NCBI GenBank assembly: GCA_030041495.1
Contig: JASHNT010000023.1
Span: 1 to 47,432, forward strand
Reading direction: 5' to 3'
Length of the DNA: 47,432 bases
DNA from: Bryobacteraceae bacterium
GTDB taxonomy: Bacteria; Acidobacteriota; Terriglobia; Bryobacterales; Bryobacteraceae
Shown here: positions 16,549 through 25,882 of the stretch, in pieces
Position numbering within the stretch: position 1 is the first letter of the stretch
How the letters are laid out: the number at the start of each line of letters is the position of its first letter
Made by a program: the position numbers and the translations under genes
Notes under the pieces: generated by a model
What the model saw: only the letters and a program-made list of their open reading frames with translations
Database searches by the model: none
What the model was told of the DNA's origin: nothing

Positions 16549-18570
16549 GTGGCCGACCGTCTCGCTAAGCGGGTTCTGCTGATCGGCTGGGACGCGGCGG
16601 ACTGGAAAGTTATCACGCCTCTTCTCGATGCGGGCAAGATGCCTGCGCTCGAGTTCTTTATCAATCACGGCGTGATGGGCAACCTCGCCACGCTCCGGCC
16701 CATCCTTTCCCCAATGTTGTGGAACTCGATTGCCACGGGTAAATATCCCGATAAACACGGCATCTGGGGATTCACCGAGCCCGATCCGCACTCCGGCGGT
16801 GTCCGTCTGGTCACCAGCACGTCGCGCAAAGTGAAAGCGATCTGGAACATCCTTACGCAGAAGGGCTTCAAGACGCACCAGGTGGGCTGGTTCGCCAGCC
16901 ATCCGGCGGAGCCGATCCATGGGATTTCCGTCAGCGATCACTTTCAGGTCGCTACTGGGCCCGTGAATGAGCCGTGGCCGATGGCCGCAGGCACCGTCCA
17001 TCCGGAGAGTCTCGCCGAAACCTTTGCGAAGCTGCGCATGCATCCCGGTGAGGTGACCGCCGATATGCTGCTTCCCTTCATTCCCCGCCTGAACGAGATC
17101 GATCTCGAAAAGGACAAGCGGCCCAACATCGCCGCCAAGAATCTGGCCGAAACAGCGGGAATTCACAACGCCGCTACCTGGATTCTGGAAAATCAGGAGT
17201 GGGATTTCCTCGCCGCCTACTACATCGGAATCGACCACTTCAGTCACGGCTTCGCCAATTTCCATCCGCCGAAGTTGGAAGGCGTGCCCGACGAGATGTT
17301 CGAGTTGTATCGCGAAGTGCTGGAAGGGGCGTATCGCTTCCACGACCTGCTGCTGGCGCGTCTGCTGGAGCTGGCCGGTCCGGAGACGACGTTCATCCTG
17401 ATGTCGGATCACGGCTTCCACTCCGACCATCTGCGTCCGCGGGCGATTCCCAAGGAGCCCGCCGGCCCTGCGATCCAGCACCGGCCTACCGGCGTCTTCG
17501 CCATGATGGGGCCGGGCATTCGTCAGGATCAGCGCATTTACGGCGCAAGGCTGCTGGATATTACGCCCACGATTCTGACGCTGTTCGGATTGCCGGTCGG
17601 CGAGGATATGGACGGCAAAGTTTTGCTCCAGGTTTTCGAGGAGCCGCCCGCGGTCGAAAAAATTTCGAGTTGGGAAGAGGTGCCCGGCCCCTGCGGGATG
17701 CATCCGGAAGACATGCGTGTGGACGCAGAAACCTCCAAAGCCGTGCTGGATCAATTCATCGCGCTTGGCTATGTCGAAGCACCGGATGAGAACAAGCAGA
17801 AAGCCGTCGCAGTCTCCCTCCGCGAGCAAAAATACAATCTGGGACGCGTGTACCTGTATTCACGCCGTGCGGTACAAGCCATCCCGCTGCTCAAGGAAAT
17901 CGCTGAAGGGAATCCGGAGGAGAAGCGCTACGCGGTGCATCTGGCTCTTTCCTACAGCCAGTGCGGCCGTCATAAAGAAGCGCGAGCCGTGCTGGAAAGT
18001 TTGACGAGCGCCCGGGAGGATCAGCGCGCGCTGGCTGACTGGCTGCGCGGCGAATTCCACTTCGCCGAAGACAATCCCGAAGCCGCGCTGGAAGCGCTGG
18101 GACGCGCCGAGCAGCTCGACCCGCTGCTACCCGACCTGCACATCCGCATCGGCCAGACGCATTTCCGCAAACGCCGCATTGCCGAGGCCGAGCGCGCCTT
18201 CCTGAAAGCCCTCGCGGCCGACCCTGATAGCCCCTTGGCCCACATGTGGATGGCACGTGTCAGTTTGCAGCAGAAGCGCAACCGCGAAGCCGCGGAAGAG
18301 GCTCTAACGGCCGTCGGCCTGGAGCACGATCTTCCCATTGGGCACTTCTGCCTGGGCATCGCACTGGCGCGACTGCGTCACTTCCAGCGCGCCATTCAAG
18401 CGTTCGAGACCGCTTTGTCGCTCGCGCCGAGATTTGAGCTGGCTCACCGCTGGCTGTTGCGGTTGCATTCGCTCCCCGGGGGCGATCGGAAACGGGCGCG
18501 CCAGCATGCCGCCTGGCTGGCTGAATTTGGCCGCGACGACCGCAAAGCCGCCAAGGCGCGAACTTCGTGA
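16549..18570 (+). CDS. Alkaline phosphatase-superfamily phosphodiesterase fused to TPR repeats
   Basis: 673 aa, GTG start. Residues ~8-370 form a type I phosphodiesterase/nucleotide pyrophosphatase-like domain: metal-site segments VLLIGWDAADW, the SPMLWNSIATGKYPDKHGIW block that replaces the usual nucleophile region, GIDHFSHGF and LMSDHGFHSDH. Residues ~430-660 form tetratricopeptide-like helices (YNLGRVYLYSRRAVQAIPLL, EAERAFLKALAADPDSPLAH, FQRAIQAFETALSLAPRFEL). No signal peptide is seen. In related proteins this domain removes phosphate or phosphoalcohol groups from lipids, glycans or nucleotides; the substrate here is unknown. The stop overlaps the start of the sulfotransferase gene by 4 nt, so the two likely act together. 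CATAAT 5 nt upstream of the GTG and no clear ribosome binding site hint at a leaderless start. Confidence 0.85.
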   Translation: MADRLAKRVLLIGWDAADWKVITPLLDAGKMPALEFFINHGVMGNLATLRPILSPMLWNSIATGKYPDKHGIWGFTEPDPHSGGVRLVTSTSRKVKAIWNILTQKGFKTHQVGWFASHPAEPIHGISVSDHFQVATGPVNEPWPMAAGTVHPESLAETFAKLRMHPGEVTADMLLPFIPRLNEIDLEKDKRPNIAAKNLAETAGIHNAATWILENQEWDFLAAYYIGIDHFSHGFANFHPPKLEGVPDEMFELYREVLEGAYRFHDLLLARLLELAGPETTFILMSDHGFHSDHLRPRAIPKEPAGPAIQHRPTGVFAMMGPGIRQDQRIYGARLLDITPTILTLFGLPVGEDMDGKVLLQVFEEPPAVEKISSWEEVPGPCGMHPEDMRVDAETSKAVLDQFIALGYVEAPDENKQKAVAVSLREQKYNLGRVYLYSRRAVQAIPLLKEIAEGNPEEKRYAVHLALSYSQCGRHKEARAVLESLTSAREDQRALADWLRGEFHFAEDNPEAALEALGRAEQLDPLLPDLHIRIGQTHFRKRRIAEAERAFLKALAADPDSPLAHMWMARVSLQQKRNREAAEEALTAVGLEHDLPIGHFCLGIALARLRHFQRAIQAFETALSLAPRFELAHRWLLRLHSLPGGDRKRARQHAAWLAEFGRDDRKAAKARTS

Positions 18571-19124
18571 TCACGGTGGTCAGTGGATTGCCGCGTTCCG
18601 GGACCTCGCTGACGATGCGGATGCTCGCCGCCGGAGGATTGACTCCGCTCACCGACGGGCTTCGCCTCGCGAACGAAGACAATCCCCGCGGTTATTACGA
18701 ATGGGAACCGATCAAGCAACTTCCGGCGAACCCCGCCTTGATCGCGCAGGCTGAAGGCAAAGTGGTGAAGGTGATCTCGTCGCTGCTTCTGTCTCTGCCC
18801 CTGAACTACGAATACCGCGTGGTGTTCCTGCGGCGGCCGATTTCTCAAGTGGTCGCCTCGCAGGCCGCGATGATCCTGCGCGAAACCGGCAGCCCGCCCA
18901 AGCTGGGTGCCGCGGCCATGCAGAGCGCGCTCGAAGCTCATCTGCACGGCGTAGTCAGTTGGCTCAGGGCCCGGCCGTCGATTGCCGTCCATTGGGTGGA
19001 CTATGCTGCGCTGGTTGGGCGGCCATTGGACCACGCCCGCGCTATCGCGGCGTTCCTGGGAGGCGGTCTCGATGTGAACGCCATGGCCGGCCAGGCGGAC
19101 GCCTCGCTTCACCGCAACCGGTGA
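18567..19124 (+). CDS. Sulfotransferase-family protein
   Basis: 185 aa, GTG start overlapping the previous stop (GTGA). The N-terminus VVSGLPRSGTSLTMRML is the 5'-phosphosulfate-binding loop of PAPS-dependent sulfotransferases; the later segment YRVVFLRRPISQVVASQ corresponds to the 3'-phosphate-binding region (R-x-P-x-x-x-x-x-S). It is shorter than most (250-300 aa), so it is a compact or partly reduced version. NEDNPRGYYEWEPIKQL is typical of the bacterial group that sits next to phosphodiesterase/TPR genes. The acceptor is unknown. Coupling suggests that phosphodiesterase and sulfotransferase modify the same polymer or metabolite. Confidence 0.82.
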   Translation: MITVVSGLPRSGTSLTMRMLAAGGLTPLTDGLRLANEDNPRGYYEWEPIKQLPANPALIAQAEGKVVKVISSLLLSLPLNYEYRVVFLRRPISQVVASQAAMILRETGSPPKLGAAAMQSALEAHLHGVVSWLRARPSIAVHWVDYAALVGRPLDHARAIAAFLGGGLDVNAMAGQADASLHRNR

Positions 19125-19130
19125 TAGAAT
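19125..19130 (+). promoter_or_regulatory. Possible -10 box giving a near-leaderless transcript
   Basis: TAGAAT ends 7 nt before the ATG at 19138, so a transcript initiated from it would begin at or next to the start codon. It overlaps the end of the sulfotransferase gene region. No ribosome binding site is visible. Confidence 0.3.
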
Positions 19131-19137
19131 GTGGCGC

Positions 19138-19668
19138 ATGACGAACCTCATGAAAGCCGCTGCTTGCTCCGCCGCTGCCTTCGTTGCCGTGGTAACTTTG
19201 CCCGCGCAGTCGAAGAGCGGAATCCTACAGCCGCAGATGACCGTGGGAGCCGACGGGGGCACCTACGCCAAGCCCATGGGCACTCTCGGCGAGAAGCCGG
19301 ACGCAGCCTGGAGCTCGACCACGATCGGGGCTTCGGTCAGCGGCAAACCGAATGCGGGCTCGATCAAAACCGTGGTCGGCGAAATTGTCGATTTCTCGTG
19401 CTATCTTGAGGTCGGCAAGCACGGCGAAAAGCATCGCGATTGCGCGCAGAAGTGCTTCCGCGCCGGCCAGCCCATCGGTCTGCTGACCCAGGACGGCACT
19501 CTCTACATGCTCATGGAAGAGGAGCATGATCCGCGCCGCGATGGCATGGGAACTTTTCGTCAGGCCGCCATCGACCACGCGGGCCACATCATGCAGGTAA
19601 CGGGCACCGCGAGCACCGTGAATGGGTTTCGCGCACTTTACGTCCGCGGGTATTTGAAGAAAAGCTAA
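19138..19668 (+). CDS. Exported protein of unknown function with DFSCYL motif
   Basis: 176 aa from the ATG at 19138; ATGs at 19129 and 19150 are alternatives, all giving a signal peptide (MKAAACSAAAFVAVVTLPAQS). After a ~50-residue low-complexity linker rich in Gly, Ser and Thr, a compact domain begins: VVGEIVDFSCYLEVGKHGEK, HRDCAQKCFRAGQPIGLLT, LYMLMEEEHDP, HIMQVTGTASTVNGFRALYV. The three Cys in the DFSCYL and HRDCAQKC segments could bind a metal or form disulfides. The pattern resembles small OB-like periplasmic domains with a G-x-V-x-D-x-x-C motif, seen in exported proteins of acidobacteria and planctomycetes, with no assigned role. It follows the sulfotransferase gene by 13 nt. Confidence 0.75.
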   Translation: MTNLMKAAACSAAAFVAVVTLPAQSKSGILQPQMTVGADGGTYAKPMGTLGEKPDAAWSSTTIGASVSGKPNAGSIKTVVGEIVDFSCYLEVGKHGEKHRDCAQKCFRAGQPIGLLTQDGTLYMLMEEEHDPRRDGMGTFRQAAIDHAGHIMQVTGTASTVNGFRALYVRGYLKKS

Positions 19669-19692
19669 GGCCACAAATAAAACGTAAATAAT

Positions 19693-20571
19693 TTATCTGC
19701 GTTCATTCGCGGCCAAGAACGTTTTCGCTGCCTGCAGGAACACGTCGAGTTGATCGTGGTGCACCCAGTGGCCCGCGTGATCGACCTTGACCACTTGGCG
19801 GTTCGCGATGGCAGTGGCTTCCGGGGCGAGATCGGGATCCACGGCGAAGCTCTGGCGTCCCCAGAATAGTTGCACGGGGCAGGTGATGCGGGTCATCACC
19901 GCGGCGACCTCGCTCAGGTTCATCCCGTATGGCGCCCCGATGCGCGCGAAATTGTCGAATTTCCAGATGATGGAGCCGTCTGCGTTCCAATTCGTTCCGT
20001 GCAGAGTCAGATGCTGGGCCACGGCGTCGGATAGGAACGGATTCGCCTCTTTCATCCGCTGCACCGCGGAGGCCAAGTCCGGATAACTGTGCGGCGAGCG
20101 ATTCTCCGCTCCGCGAATGCGCTCAATCCAATCGCGCAGACGATCCGCCGGAGGCCGCTCCTCCAGTTTTCGCGCAGGCGGCAAGCCCACGCCTTCGATA
20201 GCGATCGCTTTTTTCACGCGGTCCGGATATACGCCCGCGTAGAGGAGCGTCACCGCCGCACCGAGGGAATGTCCGACGATGGTCACCGGGAAGCCGCGCA
20301 CGATGTCGGCGAGCGCCGATAAATCCAGCACGTGCTCGGCTACGCTGTACAGAGCTCCCGGAGCCCACGCGCTGTTGCCGTGCCCGCGCAGGTCCAGCGC
20401 GTACACGTGAAAATCCTGATTCAACGCGCGGGCAACCCAGTCCCAGTTGCGGGCATGATCCAGGCCGCCGTGCACCAGGATCAGCACCGGTTTGCCGTCC
20501 GTTCCCCAATCCCAGAACTGCAACTTCAGGCGGTGGGAGTAAAAAAAGTGTGAAACAGGCTCGAGACTCAT
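19693..20571 (-). CDS. Alpha/beta hydrolase
   Basis: 292 aa from the ATG at 20571, which overlaps the upstream kinase stop (ATGA) and is preferred over the further start at 20589. Typical alpha/beta hydrolase fold: oxyanion-hole region LILVHGGLDHARNWD, DLRGHGNS, nucleophile elbow GHSLGAAV, and a C-terminal VDHAGHWVHHDQLD with the catalytic His. The lid region (about 140-210) contains helices and suggests a hydrophobic substrate. Specificity (esterase, epoxide hydrolase, lactonase) cannot be assigned. Last gene of a minus-strand operon running from the lipoprotein gene at 26.4 kb. The 24 bp between it and the convergent exported-protein gene is A/T rich. Confidence 0.9.
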   Translation of the reverse strand: MSLEPVSHFFYSHRLKLQFWDWGTDGKPVLILVHGGLDHARNWDWVARALNQDFHVYALDLRGHGNSAWAPGALYSVAEHVLDLSALADIVRGFPVTIVGHSLGAAVTLLYAGVYPDRVKKAIAIEGVGLPPARKLEERPPADRLRDWIERIRGAENRSPHSYPDLASAVQRMKEANPFLSDAVAQHLTLHGTNWNADGSIIWKFDNFARIGAPYGMNLSEVAAVMTRITCPVQLFWGRQSFAVDPDLAPEATAIANRQVVKVDHAGHWVHHDQLDVFLQAAKTFLAANERR

Positions 20572-21455
20572 TGTTTTTTCAGAGTACACGCGATTCCGGC
20601 CGTCCGGTACGCCGTAATCAAGGCGCCTTCGGCGGGGCTGTGTTGCGGTTCCACGACGCAGATTCCGTCTTCGAGCTCGGCCAACATCCGGAACCGGGCG
20701 AGCACAGCCGGACTGCGGAACACGCCGCCGGAGTAGGTGATCGCGACCCGTTTTTCAGGGCCAAACAGCCGCGTGCGAACGACGCCCACGATGGTCGCTA
20801 AAGCCTGCCCCGCTTGGTTGAGCAGTTCATGCGCGACTGCGTCACCCGAGGCCGCCGCTCGATCCACCAACGGGGCGAGCGCGGCGACACTCTCGCGCGG
20901 AAATTCCGGAGTGTAGAAGCGGTGCATCAATTCGTTTGCGTCTCGAGCGCCGGTGGCTGCAAGCAGCAACTCGCCGAGAGTAGTCGGAGAGCCCCAGCCT
21001 TCCTCTTGCCGCAGAGCCGCGCGTAGAGCGCCGCGCACCAAGTCGAATGCGCCGCCCTCATCCCCGTAAATGTAACCCCATCCGCCCGCGCGGGCCTCCT
21101 TGCCGGCCGCATTGCGTCCGAAGGCCGTCGATCCGGTACCGGCGATCACGATCACTCCGGGCTCGCCGCCGAGAGCCCCGGTGAGCGCGATCGCCGCATC
21201 GTGCGTGAACACGTAGTGCTGGGCGCGCACCGCCGCGCGAGCCGCAGCCTCTGTCTCCGGCTGCCCGCCGCTCAGGCCGAAACAAGCGCTCTCGAATTCG
21301 ACCTTCGCGGCACCCGCGGTGCGGATGGCCTCCTCAAAGGCTCCCGGATGACGGCAGGCCGGTCCGCCTCCGGTACCGAGAATGCGGCCGGTCTCATCGC
21401 CGATGACCGCGGTTGTGCCGGATTGCCCACCGTCCACTCCCAGGAACAGACGCAT
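20568..21455 (-). CDS. BadF/BadG-family ATPase, N-acetylglucosamine kinase-like
   Basis: 295 aa of the ASKHA sugar-kinase/ATPase fold. The N-terminal phosphate-1 loop LFLGVDGGQSGTTAVIGD and the phosphate-2 loop VIVIAGTGSTAFGRN are complete, with GGWGYIYGDEGGAFDLVR between, which is diagnostic for the eukaryotic-type GlcNAc kinase subgroup. Likely phosphorylates N-acetylglucosamine or a related amino sugar released from cell wall or glycans. It starts 3 nt after the membrane-protein gene and overlaps the hydrolase gene by 4 nt, so it is in the same transcript. A link between this kinase and the two membrane proteins (glycan handling) is plausible but inferred. Confidence 0.88.
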   Translation of the reverse strand: MRLFLGVDGGQSGTTAVIGDETGRILGTGGGPACRHPGAFEEAIRTAGAAKVEFESACFGLSGGQPETEAAARAAVRAQHYVFTHDAAIALTGALGGEPGVIVIAGTGSTAFGRNAAGKEARAGGWGYIYGDEGGAFDLVRGALRAALRQEEGWGSPTTLGELLLAATGARDANELMHRFYTPEFPRESVAALAPLVDRAAASGDAVAHELLNQAGQALATIVGVVRTRLFGPEKRVAITYSGGVFRSPAVLARFRMLAELEDGICVVEPQHSPAEGALITAYRTAGIACTLKKQ

Positions 21456-21458
21456 GAT

Positions 21459-23666
21459 TCACTGTGCCACTTTGTACAAGTGGATGCCGTAGCCGGAGGC
21501 GATGCGCGTCAAGCCCCAGGCTTCCGGGTCGTCATCGATATCGCCCGCGCCCAAATAATCCCCGCCAACCAGCAGGTAATTCACGCCGCGAGCCTTCATC
21601 TCATTCGTCGCCGCCAGGCGCAGGCTGGTGCTGGAGCGGTCCGCCGGGTTGGTTTTGAAATCCGTGGTCACCACCAGCCACTGGCCGTTGGAGTCCATCG
21701 CCTCCACCTGGAGCTGACGAACCAAATAGTCGGGAGATGTCTCGATCCGGACTTCGTCTACCGTCTCTTGGCGTCCGAAGTCCACCTCCAGGTAGTCGCC
21801 CGGGCGAATCGTTTCCCAGGTTCGCCAGCGCGTCGCCAGGGAGTTGTCGAACGCCAGTTGCACTTCCCATGGATTCGGCCACGCTCGCAACCTCCACTCC
21901 GGCTGGCGCTCGATCTCGACGCCCTGATGGAAAAAGCGCAGCTCGTGGACGCTCCACTGCTCATCGGGAGAATCCGCCTTGCCGGTCTGGACCACGCGGA
22001 AGCGTCGCGCGGCGTGCTCGGGGAACTGAAAGGATTCGACCAGGGTGGGTTGATAATCCAGGATGAAGCCGATGTTGATGCTGTCGAGCAGGGTCTGACT
22101 GGCGGCGCTTTGGTAGCTGACCAGAAAATCGCGATTGCAATACGCAGTGGGCAGGCTCTTGGTGGCCAGAATGGCGTCGCCCTTGGGGACCGTGGCCTCC
22201 ACCAGGCGAGCGGCCGCGTAATCTGGGCTCCTTTCGCGCAAGAATTTATCCTGCGGCTCCAGCCGCAAGGCCTGCGGCAGCAGAACGCGATCCAGCTTCC
22301 AGGCGTTCCTTCCGCCGTAGCGATGGATTTCAGATGGCCAGGAAAAGAAAGCGTGCAGTACCATGAGCGCCGCCAAAAGCCCGGTCGAGCTTCCCAGAGC
22401 CAAGGCCATTGCCAGCGAAACGAAAGGCAGCGGAGGGATCAGGAAGCGGGTGCCGACGTTGGCGTAGTACGGCAGGGCCAGCAGCAAGGCAGGCGCGAGA
22501 AGCCTGCGTCCTTCCCGATAGCGCAATGCGAGAAGCGCAAGCGGGGCTAATAGGAACGTCACTCCCAGCAAGCCCTGGGTTTTCTGGCCGCGGATGGTCA
22601 CCTCCAATGGCAAGGCCCATTTGTGGGTGACACCGTAGCTCTGCAGCGCTTCCTCCAGCTCCAGTTCGTAGATGGGATGAAAATAGGGGTTGCGAAAAAT
22701 CGCGTTGCCGAAGGGAGCCACGGGATTCTGCACGGTGACCCAGTTCTTGGCCATCCACGGCACGATCATCAGAGCGGCGTAAAGACAAACTGGAATCACC
22801 GGCCGGATCCGGCGCGCCTTCCACAGCACGTAGCCGAGCGCGAACGGAACCATGACGAACGCGGTGTATTTGGCCGCATAGGCGTAGCCGGCCATAAGCC
22901 CGATGGGGATCAACAGCCGATGGTCCCGGCTCCGATCCCAGATTTCAAGCCAGTAGAAGACGCTGAAGACCACCGCGGCCACGCCCAGATCGGTATAGGC
23001 GCTGGAGCCGTCAATGCCGACCATGGGGCTCGCGTAAGTGAGCAGGGCCCCGGCCGCTCCTACCCACGGTTTTCCGATCCTGCGCCCGTATGCGAACATC
23101 GCCAGAGCCAGGTCGGCGGTGAACGCCAGATGAACCAGCGCGGCGGCCGAGTGCTCGCCGATGGCGAAGGCCGGGACGAACACCATCTCAATGCCGCCGC
23201 TGAAGGTGGCGAAGATATCTGTCGTAACACGCTCAAAGCCGTGAGCGTGCAGGTAGCGGGCAACGTAACCCAGATGGTATCCCGAACCATCGGGGGAGAA
23301 CTCCGGCGCCCAGGCATGAAAGAAGTACAGTACAGAAAACAGTCCAAATAAAACAATGCAAATACGTTTTAGATTTTGCGTGAGCGGCTCTCCCGGGTCG
23401 CCTTTCAGATTCCAGGAGCCGGTGGCGACTGCAGTCCCGATCACGCTCAACAGGAGCGCAAGCAGAACCGGCCAGTATCCGATTCGGCAGGCGAGAATGG
23501 CGAAGACGGCCAGGTGCAGGCAGCCAGCGCCGAGAGTGAACGCCAAGGGCACCCGCTCAAAGCGTAAGAGGGAAATTCGCCAGCGGTCGATCAGAATCGC
23601 CCCGGCGGCATAACATGCTGCTACCGTCAGCGCCGCGCCCAACAAAGCCGCTAGAGCCTGAATCAC
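21459..23666 (-). CDS. Polytopic membrane protein with C-terminal discoidin-like domain (copy 2)
   Basis: 735 aa. Residues 1 to about 430 contain many hydrophobic helices, first IQALAALLGAALTVAACYAA, then several VLLALLLSVIG- and GYAYAAKYTAFVMVPFALG-type segments, the layout of GT-C type lipid-linked glycosyltransferases; I see no certain catalytic motif. The last ~140 residues hold a discoidin/F5-8C-like beta domain: NSLATRWRTWETIRPGDYLE and VDEVRIETS. It is a close tandem paralogue of the next gene, sharing segments such as NPYFHP, LPLEVTIRG and FLIPPLPFVS. Its ATG overlaps the upstream stop (ATGA). Possibly transfers sugar to an exported polymer; function inferred only. Confidence 0.82.
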   Translation of the reverse strand: MIQALAALLGAALTVAACYAAGAILIDRWRISLLRFERVPLAFTLGAGCLHLAVFAILACRIGYWPVLLALLLSVIGTAVATGSWNLKGDPGEPLTQNLKRICIVLFGLFSVLYFFHAWAPEFSPDGSGYHLGYVARYLHAHGFERVTTDIFATFSGGIEMVFVPAFAIGEHSAAALVHLAFTADLALAMFAYGRRIGKPWVGAAGALLTYASPMVGIDGSSAYTDLGVAAVVFSVFYWLEIWDRSRDHRLLIPIGLMAGYAYAAKYTAFVMVPFALGYVLWKARRIRPVIPVCLYAALMIVPWMAKNWVTVQNPVAPFGNAIFRNPYFHPIYELELEEALQSYGVTHKWALPLEVTIRGQKTQGLLGVTFLLAPLALLALRYREGRRLLAPALLLALPYYANVGTRFLIPPLPFVSLAMALALGSSTGLLAALMVLHAFFSWPSEIHRYGGRNAWKLDRVLLPQALRLEPQDKFLRERSPDYAAARLVEATVPKGDAILATKSLPTAYCNRDFLVSYQSAASQTLLDSINIGFILDYQPTLVESFQFPEHAARRFRVVQTGKADSPDEQWSVHELRFFHQGVEIERQPEWRLRAWPNPWEVQLAFDNSLATRWRTWETIRPGDYLEVDFGRQETVDEVRIETSPDYLVRQLQVEAMDSNGQWLVVTTDFKTNPADRSSTSLRLAATNEMKARGVNYLLVGGDYLGAGDIDDDPEAWGLTRIASGYGIHLYKVAQ

Positions 23667-25882
23667 TGTGTCACTTTGTAGATCTTCAGGCCGTAGCCGG
23701 ATTTCACCATGGTCAGGCCCCAGGCTTCCGGGTCATCCCCGAAATCGGGAGCGCCGGGATAGCCATCGCCGATGACCAGGTAGTGCAGGCCGTGAGCCTG
23801 CATCTCGTAGGTAGCGGCGCGGCGCAGGCTGTAATTGCGGAGATCGGAAGCCGCATAGGTCGGCTTCTGGTTCAGCACCACCCATTTGCCGGAGGCATCC
23901 ATGGCCTCCGCTTGCAACTTCGAAGCCGTGCAATCGGGAGAGGTATCCAGCCGAATCTCATCCACTGCTTCGCCCTTGCCGAAGTCGACGTCGATAAAAT
24001 CTCCCGGCTTCACCGTCTCCCAGGTGCGCCAGCGGGTGCTCAGCGAATTGTCGAAAGCATAGCGCACGTCCCACGGGTTGGGCCAGGCGCGCAAGCGCCA
24101 ATCGCTTTGCCGGGGGATCTCCACGCCTTGGTGGTAGAAGCGCATCTCATGCACGCTCCACTGGACTTCCTTAAAGTCCACCTTGCCAGTTTGGAGGAGG
24201 CGGAAGCGCCGCGCGGTGTGCTCAGGGAATTTAAAGGATTCGATCACCGTAGGCTGAAAATCGGGCACCCAACCGATATTCAAAAAATCAACGAGGGTTT
24301 GGTTGAAAGCTGCTTGAAAACCAATCAAAAACTGGCGGCTGCAGTAGGCGTAGGGCACCCCGTCGGTAGCCAAGATCCGCTCGCCTTTCGGAACCACCGC
24401 TTCCACCATGCGGGCCGCGCTATAGGCCTGGCTGTGGTCGCGAAGGAAACGGTCTTGCGGAATCAAACGCAAGGCCCCTAGCACGGGGACATTCTCCAGC
24501 CTCCAGGCGTACTGATTGGCGTAGTGAGGGATTTCAGTTGGCCAGGAGAAGAAAGCGTGGACCAGCATGAGAGCGGCCAGAGCCACCGGCCAGGTTCCGA
24601 TTGCCATCGCCATCGCCATCGAGACGAACGGTAAAGGCGGAATCAGGAAACGCGTTCCGATGTTGGCATAATATGGGAGCCCCATCAGGAGCCCCGCGGC
24701 GAGCAGCCGGCGCCCGGCGGGGAAACGTAGAGCCAGCAACGCCAGGGGCGCAAGCAGAAACGTCAAGCCCAGCAGGCCCTCGGTCAGGCCGCCGCGGATG
24801 GTCACCTCCAGCGGCAAGGTGCGCTTGTCCTTTACGCCGTAATCACGCATGACTGCCGAGTAGTCCATTTCCTCGAAGGGGTGGAAATAGGGGTTTCGAA
24901 AGGTGGTGTTGCCAAACGGCGCGATGGGGTTTTTCACAATAATCCAGTTCTTTAATATCCACGGCGCAATCATCAGAGAGGAAAATAGAACAATGGTTGC
25001 CAGCGGCCGGATGCGACGTGCTTTCAGGAGCACAACACCCAGCGCGAAAAGCACCATTGCAAACGCGGTGTACTTGATAGCGTAGCAGTAGCCGGCGAGC
25101 AGACCGGCCGGGATCAGCGCGATACAATCCCGGTTGGCGTCCCACCGCTCGCGCCAGATCTCCAGCCAGTAAAACGCGCTGAAGGCGACCGCCGCGACAC
25201 CCAGGTCGTTGTAGGCGCTGGAGCCATCGATGCCCACCACCGGGCTCGCATAGGCAAGGAAGGCCGCCGCCGCTCCAATCCACGGCTTGCCGACTCTGCG
25301 TCCGTAGGCGAGCATGGCCAAGGCCAGGGCCACGGTGAACGCCAAATGCACCAGCGCCGCGGCGGAATGCTGGCCGATGGCGAAGGCGGGCATGAACAAC
25401 ATCTCCAGGCCTTGGCTGAGCGCCGCGTACATGTCGGTAGTGATGCGCTCAAAGCCGTGGGCGCGCATATACGCGGCGACGTAGCCCAGATGGTAGCTGG
25501 CTCCGTCGGGGGAAATCTCGGGCGCCCAGGCATGAAAGAAATACTGGATGGAAAATGCTCCAAACAAAACAATGCAAATGCGTTTTAAGTTTTGACCGAG
25601 GGGCTTTCCGGCTTCTCCACGCAAGTTCCAAGACCCGGTGGCCATGGCGCTCCCGATCACGCTGAGCAACAGCGCGACGAACACCGGCCGATACCCGATT
25701 TGCAAGGTCAGGATCAGGAAAACGATCAGGTGCAGGCACGCTCCGCCGAGCGTGAACGCCAGGGGCAGGCGCTCATACCGGTGCAGAGTCAGCCCCAGCC
25801 GGTCGATCAGCATGGCTCCTGCGGCGTAGCAGGCAGCTACCGTCAACCCCGCGCCTACCAGAGCCGATACCGACTGCAACAT
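23663..25882 (-). CDS. Polytopic membrane protein with C-terminal discoidin-like domain (copy 1)
   Basis: 739 aa from the ATG at 25882 (MLQSVSALVGAGLTVAACYA). An upstream TTG at 25999 in the same frame is unlikely because it lies inside the lipoprotein gene; the ATG shares one base with that gene's stop (TAATG). The N-terminal ~430 residues are membrane helices with soluble loops, as in GT-C-type transferases. The C-terminal part carries NSLSTRWRTWETVKPGDFID and VDEIRLDTSPD, a discoidin-like sheet. It aligns with the downstream copy over its whole length with a common order of conserved blocks (GYHLGYVA-like, SAYNDLGVAAVAFSAFYWLE, NPIAPFGN). Predicted plasma-membrane enzyme of glycan assembly; not proven. 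Confidence 0.82.
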   Translation of the reverse strand: MLQSVSALVGAGLTVAACYAAGAMLIDRLGLTLHRYERLPLAFTLGGACLHLIVFLILTLQIGYRPVFVALLLSVIGSAMATGSWNLRGEAGKPLGQNLKRICIVLFGAFSIQYFFHAWAPEISPDGASYHLGYVAAYMRAHGFERITTDMYAALSQGLEMLFMPAFAIGQHSAAALVHLAFTVALALAMLAYGRRVGKPWIGAAAAFLAYASPVVGIDGSSAYNDLGVAAVAFSAFYWLEIWRERWDANRDCIALIPAGLLAGYCYAIKYTAFAMVLFALGVVLLKARRIRPLATIVLFSSLMIAPWILKNWIIVKNPIAPFGNTTFRNPYFHPFEEMDYSAVMRDYGVKDKRTLPLEVTIRGGLTEGLLGLTFLLAPLALLALRFPAGRRLLAAGLLMGLPYYANIGTRFLIPPLPFVSMAMAMAIGTWPVALAALMLVHAFFSWPTEIPHYANQYAWRLENVPVLGALRLIPQDRFLRDHSQAYSAARMVEAVVPKGERILATDGVPYAYCSRQFLIGFQAAFNQTLVDFLNIGWVPDFQPTVIESFKFPEHTARRFRLLQTGKVDFKEVQWSVHEMRFYHQGVEIPRQSDWRLRAWPNPWDVRYAFDNSLSTRWRTWETVKPGDFIDVDFGKGEAVDEIRLDTSPDCTASKLQAEAMDASGKWVVLNQKPTYAASDLRNYSLRRAATYEMQAHGLHYLVIGDGYPGAPDFGDDPEAWGLTMVKSGYGLKIYKVTQ

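Noticed and set aside
16351-17829. 492-codon minus-strand frame opposite the phosphodiesterase gene
   Set aside because: Same effect of high GC; its start and end do not correspond to any signal and the plus-strand gene is clearly real.
21201-22550. 449-codon plus-strand frame across the sugar kinase and membrane-protein genes
   Set aside because: It spans two genes of the opposite strand and has biased, low-information composition.
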